Below, one piece after another: positions 58,857 to 64,000 of a stretch of DNA of 64,000 nt (the stretch's first letter is position 1; every line of letters starts with the position of its first letter). The DNA comes from Nectonema munidae. Taxonomy: Eukaryota > Nematomorpha > Nectonematoida > Nectonematidae. Made by a program: the position numbers and the translations under genes. The stretch lies in NCBI GenBank assembly GCA_030549495.1, contig JAUIRK010000967.1, positions 124,001 through 188,000 of the forward strand. The letters run 5' to 3'. The notes beneath the pieces are model-generated. The model saw only the letters and a program-made list of their open reading frames with translations. It had not been told where the DNA came from and did no database searches.

Positions 58857-59720
58857 CATTGGTTTTCAAACTTGAGTCCGCAGTGCCCTAGGCGATTGCG
58901 AATCAGTTCCATGGGGACCGAGAAGGGGTCACTAAGCGGATCGTTTTGCGCAACATATTGCATCCATATTTGATCATTTGCGATTTTTCCCAATAAGTCA
59001 CATTTAAAAGAATGCATAGTTAACTATTTTTTATTGCTTTTCAGGCCTGATTTTATAAATGTAAATGTGCATATTTCTTAGTGGTTTAATAAATGAAATA
59101 TGATGACTCATATTAGACATTTGGTTTTACTGCATTAACGTCAGATGGGGAAGAGGAACATATACTTTTGTGTTCTGAAGTGTTAGCATCCACTTTTCTA
59201 AAACCCGGCAAGTGAAGTTTTCATTGGAAATGAAACACTAGAGTTCGGCAAACAACTATTAACTGAAACATTTAAACAAATCCAGGTTTGATAACAAAGG
59301 ATTTTTTTTGCAAAATATTAAGTGTGGTTTGAAAAGTTTCAAAAAATATCTGTCGTCAAAAATCCCATAACATTGGGAAACAGTTGATATTAACTTGCGG
59401 CAAAGATATCATATTGAATGTGCTAAGAACTTCTGAAGTTGTAAAGTTGGAGCATATCTTCCTTTCAAACAATACCCTTAAAAGGCTAATAGGAAAAATG
59501 TCTAATGACCTACCAGTGGTTTTATTGATTTGGAATTCGATTTTCAACTATCTTGCAATTCAGCTTGATGAAATGGTTGGTCGCACGTACAATACATATA
59601 TGACAAGCAAGTCAATTTTTTGTTTTACAAAACTCATAACAGTAGAACTACTGCAAGAGTTTGGCAAAGTGTGGAATTTTTTACAGCAGATGTTATTATG
59701 TCAGAACATCCACTTGTAAT
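58857..59720 (+). mobile_element. hAT relic, ZBED5-like fragment
   Basis: CATTGGTTTTCAAACTTGAG is a hAT-like left end. The frame at 59384-59719 reads SEVVKLEHIFLSNNTLKRLI then GKMSNDLPVV, similar to the PLSNDTVKRRIDEMS segment of ZBED5/FAM200-type transposases, followed by IQLDEM, matching the family's LQLDEST. The catalytic Asp of that word is kept, but the parts beyond it are lost. It may be a different lineage from the relic at 3989. Confidence 0.6.
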
Positions 59721-60687
59721 GTGTACTGACCTGTGCTATAGTAATTTTTTGTTCTAGTTTTTATACTCTGATTTAGCAAAAATCTCCAGATGTAATTTGT
59801 ACCCAGTGTGGTATTCATCACTAAGCCAATAATAAAAACTCTCCCCGCGGAGAATCTTCTCTGCTTTCTCAATGATCAAATATAAAATTATTTCATGAAA
59901 CAATAGAATGAAATAAACTTTTTTATAAACTAATTTATGATTTATTATTTTGCCCAACAAAAATTAACGTGCAACCGAAACGAATTTTTTTTTCAGTATT
60001 ATTTCATATTATTGAAATCATGTTGCAAAGTAAATAATGTATATATTTACAAAAAGATAATGAAGATAAAGATTTTGTAAATAAGGAATATATTTGCAGA
60101 ATATGGACTATCAAATTTCTATATCAATTCCCCGAACGGGGTTAAAACCTTCCCCGCGGGGAATGCGGAAGTTTGGTCTCCCTGCTAGACTCTGATACTA
60201 AGATATAGAGGTTAACTTTTTAATACATATTTGAGTATTTATTTTTAACAAGAACAAAATAATATGTTTATATGCCTCACATATATTAGGGTAAAAGAGA
60301 TACATCTCTTGAAACTCAAAAAATTCCTACCCGCAAAAAGGAGTGGTACATACGACCTGTTCAATGCAGTACTGATTTAGTATTTTTGTTTGTCTCATTA
60401 CTTCTGTTTCATTTTGTGTATCCCTAGTATTTTGTTTGAGAAGCCCTGTAGCTGGGTAAAAATATTATAAAAGATCTACATGACATAGTTTAGCTGTAAA
60501 AATTTTTTTTTTAATTGAGGTCTCCTGTATTTTCACATGAGTATCGCTGGATGTCAGGCTGTGCATGTTTAAAATGCTTAAATGAATAATTTTTAACACT
60601 TAAATATCCTACTTCTAAGTTTTATTTGATACACTCCTATCCAATTAAAATCTGTGACTCAAGAACCCCGATTTTATTTCGAATTAC
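59721..60687. other. intronic AT-rich DNA
   Basis: CTCCCCGCGGAGAATCTTC (59841) and CTTCCCCGCGGGGAATGCGG (60150), with CCCCGAACGGGG between them, are unusual GC-rich short palindromes about 300 bases apart. They may mark another decayed element. Nothing coding was seen. Confidence 0.35.
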
Positions 60688-60824
60688 TTAACCGGTTTTC
60701 CACCACAGTCGACATATGTAGACTTTACAAAAATAAAATCATCTGCGTTTATCAATGCTCTTTAATACAAATCTTCTGCTTTACATTGGATATCGTCTGA
60801 TTATTCTGGTCGTTAACGGGCTAA
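60688..60824 (+). mobile_element. TTAA-flanked miniature element, copy 6 (old)
   Basis: The left TTAA is present and the right is CTAA. The inside keeps AAATCATCTGCG, CAATGCTCTTTAATACAAAT, CTTCTGCTTTACATTGGATA and TCGTCTGATTATTCTGGTCG, the same order as copy 1 with many changes. It ends 79 bases before the acceptor of exon D. Confidence 0.65.
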
Positions 60825-60903
60825 CACTCTTTTGACAAAAGGCTGTTCGAGTTATTACTGTTGGCAACCAAATTTATTATCCATCTATCACTCTCTTATT
60901 TAG

Positions 60904-61181
60904 CGAGTCAACAAAGGCATTCTATGATTTCCGATAACTTTGACAAATTTCGAGGCGTGTCAGGCGATTCGGCTTCCATTTTCCACTCTAACGACCTTTC
61001 GTCCAATCGTTCACATCTCTACAACAATGGAGCGACATTCAAAAAGCAAACCTTTAGAAAGAATACTACACGAATCATTCAAGATGATGATGAGTGTGCA
61101 TCGCTCTACACGCCCGATAAAGGCGTTCATCTTCGCTCATCGTCTTCATCCAATAAACTCAACAATCAGAAGAGCGTTTAC
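60904..61181 (+). CDS. exon D of the unidentified serine-rich protein
   Basis: The acceptor is CTCTTATTTAG and the donor GTTTAC|GTAAGA. Entry is phase 1, matching exon C; exit is phase 0. The frame reads SQQRHSMISDNFDKFRGVSG, DSASIFHSNDLSSNRSHL, YNNGATFKKQTFRKNTTR, IIQDDDECASLYTPDKG and a serine cluster before NKLNNQKSVY. The frame would stop 10 codons past the donor if unspliced, so a final exon ending at 61211 is possible but less likely given the good donor. It is polar and low in hydrophobic residues like the other exons. Confidence 0.8.
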
Positions 61182-62640
61182 GTAAGATTTCACTTTTTCA
61201 ACTATCATTGATAATATCCGTAGTCCGACAAACACCCAAAACAGCACAAAATACCATTCTAGACAATCAGACTTGTAAGATACATTGTGTATATGAGGCA
61301 CTGCTATATATACTTGACTTGTAACCTTGCTTTGGTCAGTTAAGCGGTGCTTGAGGAAATTGTTGTGATGCCGCTTCCACTCCTCTATAATACAACGTCT
61401 TGATGCATAAGGTCTTGCTATTAGCTTCTTGTCTTCAAGGTTTGCATCGTCATCACCGATGCCTTACACTCCTTTTTATCCCTTTATCATAAGACTTGCT
61501 GTTGGGCTTTATCTTCAGGAAATAACGGTATAAATTCCTTTATTGAATCTTCTCTTTCTAAAGGGAATAGCGAGTTCAGTCCCTTCTTTCATAGAGATTG
61601 TTATTTGCATCTTTTTTTCTCACGGCTGATCTAAAAATGACACTCCTTTATCGGGCCACTTCGTTTTTCTCTCTTCTCCTGGTTTGTAGCGTCTTGGTCC
61701 TGTTTTGTTAAGATTGTTGTGCCTGCCTCGCCTACTTCCATCCATTACATCCCCGCATTGTTTATGTGGTAAATTTTTTGTTATATTTCTTATGCTCGAC
61801 CATTTCTTGGGTTTATTGCCATTTTGTTTTGCAACTGTATTGCTTGTCCTATCGGTATTGGCTTAAGAAGTTTTTTGTTGTTTCTACTTATCGCTTGTCT
61901 TTTTGCTAAGGTTTTTTCCTCGCATTGCCCATTCTTTCCCATTGGGGGTGCAAATTGTACATGTGGGAGGTAAATGGTCGAATAGGATAACTGAGGGAGA
62001 TATTTAGGTTTCCAGCGTGGGTGTGTTTCTGTGTGTCAATAGCGTTTTGTCACTTTGGACGTATTAAGCTTTCCTGTGGTTGGGCCAATGTTTCCGTACA
62101 AAATTCTCTTTGCCGATTTAACCCCCACTTCAGCTTGGCCGTTACTCAGTGGATAGTGTTTACCAATGATAATAATCTTTTGCAAATATCCCAAGTTTTA
62201 AGAAGTTCATCATCAGTTAAATGGGGACACCATTACATTTTATTTTTATATTTTCCCTACGTTATTCCAACTTCTTTTTATTCACCAACAAAATTAAAGA
62301 GAACTTTATGATGAAAATTAAATCATGATAGACATTAAAAATTATGAAGGATAATTATAATTGAATGGGAAACAATCATTGAAATAGTATTTAACTAATT
62401 TATATAACTTTTTATAGACTTTATTTACCTAAAAAATCCAAAAAACAGATGAAAATATAGTTAAAATTGGTTTACAGTGCCTTTGTTCTTTTATAAAAAA
62501 TTGACTTTTTGGCTTTATTTACTTTTGTTCTATCTGGATATAACATTACAAATGAATGTGTTAATAGAAACAATTTTCAAATAAAAAAGAAAAAGATTGG
62601 AATAAAAAGTCTCTGCACATTGGATACAAGAGATTTAAAT
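61182..62640. other. less AT-rich region without recognised genes
   Basis: 61230-62200 is noticeably richer in G and C than the usual intron sequence here, with pyrimidine-rich words on the plus strand. The 96-codon frame at 62021-62311 has no motif and no clear splice sites. The region could be transcribed non-coding sequence or an unrecognised repeat. 62311-62640 is AT-rich. Confidence 0.35.
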
Positions 62641-62649
62641 TATAAATAA

Positions 62650-63840
62650 TAATAATGAACCGAAACTAAATAGGTAGTTTTTCATTCTTTTTTTGACGTT
62701 TATAATGCAAACGCATTTCGTATATCAAGAGAAATAGCATTCCAATATTTAATAGATTGATTGAAGAAGTATTTTATGTATGTCGAAGTTTTGCAAGAAT
62801 TGAAAGCGATATTGTGAGCATTTCTCATTATCATGAAAATTAAAATGTTCTTTTTTGTCTGAAATTGTAAAGAAAAGTAGCAAATTGCAGTTTATAAATT
62901 TGTTGCAAAATAAGAATCTTTGATTTATTTTCCAGTAAAAACGATCAGATAATAGGAAAGATTTAATAACTTTCTGCTGTTTTAAATTCAGCTTGTTGAA
63001 ATTAATCAAGGATGATTTATCCCAGATAAGATTAGAATAAACAATTTTAGATTATAAATTTTATTTCACAACAAAAGGAATTTTTTTATATTTATTCAAT
63101 TGACCTAACGTAATACAGATTCCCGTGTCTATTGTTGTAGTGAGCATTAAAATTGATTTTAGAATCCAAGGTCACACCCGAATATTTGAAAGTATTAGAA
63201 AGTCTAAAGAAGATTCTCCACTTATAAATCTAGATCATGTGGCGAGAAAAAAATAAAAACTTTGATTTTTTTACATTTGTTGAGATTTTTTTGGCACGAC
63301 CATTTATATATAAATTGTTGAATGAGATAATATCAGATTCTAAATCTTTGGATTTAAACAAAATGACGCATAGAGACAAATTTTGAATTTGCCATTGTCA
63401 TACTAACTATACCATTCATAGAAACCAGAAACCAGATTCAGGACGAGATTTTTTAGCAAGTTCTACAACCTTCATCTAAAACCAGATATTTCCAGTTTTA
63501 TCAAAAGCCCTTGTGTAATCTAAAAAGATACAAAGAGATTTGAAAGCAGAGTCTCTTGAAAAATGAATATCTTTTGTATGCCACAGATCAACCGTTGAAG
63601 AACCTTTTTTGAATGCAAACTGTTTTGGGTGCAACAAATTAAAATGATTTAATAAAGATCTTGCATGAACAATTTTTTCGAATAATTTACCTTTAAGAAG
63701 AAATAAGCTAATTTGTTGGTCTGTAGTTTCTGGAGTTAGACTTGTCCCTTCCTTTAGCAACTGGAATAACTTTTCAAAAAACGCCATTGCATGGAAACAT
63801 GGCTGGGCCATAAGAACCTGCATTTTAGGACTTTTTAAGG
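62650..63840 (-). mobile_element. LINE fragment with reverse transcriptase motifs
   Basis: The minus-strand frame 63476-63823 reads KLFEKIVHARSLLNHFNLLH, KQFAFKKGSSTVDLW and CIFLDYTRAFDKTGN. These equal the KIFEKIV-RL, QFGFR-G-ST and LDLSKAFDTV signatures of jockey/CR1-like non-LTR elements. The start of the domain (IPVAKGRDKSNSRNYRPTN) lies in another frame. At 62660-62760 the word SIKYWNAISLDIRNAFAL matches the usual end of the second open frame. The middle (62770-63475) is poorly preserved and lacks a readable catalytic YADD. It is 5'-truncated or runs off recognisable homology near 63840. Confidence 0.75.
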
Positions 63841-64000
63841 TTGAATAAAGTTGATAACAGTTGTAAGACTTTGTGTAATTCTTGGTTTTGATTAATAAAT
63901 TGTTTTGAGAATTATCGTGGCATCAATCACGTAATTAGTAGCTAAAGGGTGGTGTCAAGTTTTTGGAATAAAATGCAAACTAAACACCGATTTCATTTTT

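Noticed and set aside
62021-62311. 96-codon plus frame in the less AT-rich block
   Set aside because: No acceptor or donor consistent with exon D (phase 0) could be defended, and no family was recognised.
1-64000. CRISPR arrays, bacterial operons, rRNA genes
   Set aside because: No spaced identical repeats, no ribosome-binding sites with tight gene packing, and no rRNA sequence. Exon-intron structure and transposon types are eukaryotic.
1-64000. LTR retrotransposons, Polintons or other virus-like elements
   Set aside because: No gag, integrase, capsid or envelope motifs and no long terminal direct repeats were seen; the only reverse transcriptase is the LINE at the right edge.

Overview
This window is AT-rich animal DNA, with short coding islands in long repeat-filled non-coding stretches. 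Coding exons end at consensus GT donors, and at least five DNA-transposon groups (hAT, pogo/Tigger, piggyBac, Merlin and TTAA-flanked miniature elements) plus two tRNA-like SINE families and a LINE are present. A Gq-alpha first exon with the short invertebrate-type amino terminus (Met-Ile-Cys-Cys) points to a protostome, most likely an arthropod. A crustacean such as a parasitic copepod would fit the composition and repeat style, but that is a guess. There are no bacterial operons, CRISPR arrays or phage genes, and I saw no LTR or Polinton-type element.

Layout. 1-8.6 kb: the first coding exon of a heterotrimeric G protein alpha-q gene lies on the minus strand at 8477-8594. Its next exon is not recognisable to the left, so 1-8476 is probably its first intron; it carries a broken ZBED5-like hAT, a TTAA miniature element and other repeats. 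9.3-16 kb: a DUF4371-type hAT relic, a non-autonomous hAT and a Tigger fragment. 16-25 kb: poorly explained AT-rich DNA, then a decayed C2H2 gene family (20.1-21.2 kb), a small exon pair split by a 49-bp intron (22.0-22.3 kb) and a Merlin transposase (23.4-24.5 kb). 26-34 kb: two more hAT relics, one of them split by an intact-ended 2.2-kb element that carries an unfamiliar DDE-like protein, then a piggyBac relic. 35-50 kb: pogo/Tigger elements, foldback and miniature elements nested in one another, SINEs and a GTF2I-repeat-type hAT.

39-61 kb, plus strand: a chain of phase-compatible exons. Two are candidates (39100-39166, 44693-44841) and four are strong (52945-53289, 55469-55594, 56878-57435, 60904-61181). 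They encode a long, serine-rich, apparently disordered protein that I cannot name. Its first and last exons lie outside the recognised set. The right edge (62.6-63.9 kb, minus strand) is a decayed LINE with reverse transcriptase motifs.

How it fits together: host sequence is a minor part. Most of the window is intron or intergenic DNA built from repeated transposon insertion, and insertion order can be read in several places (TTAA element inside pogo, hAT miniature inside pogo, SINE inside a TA-flanked element, DDE element inside hAT).
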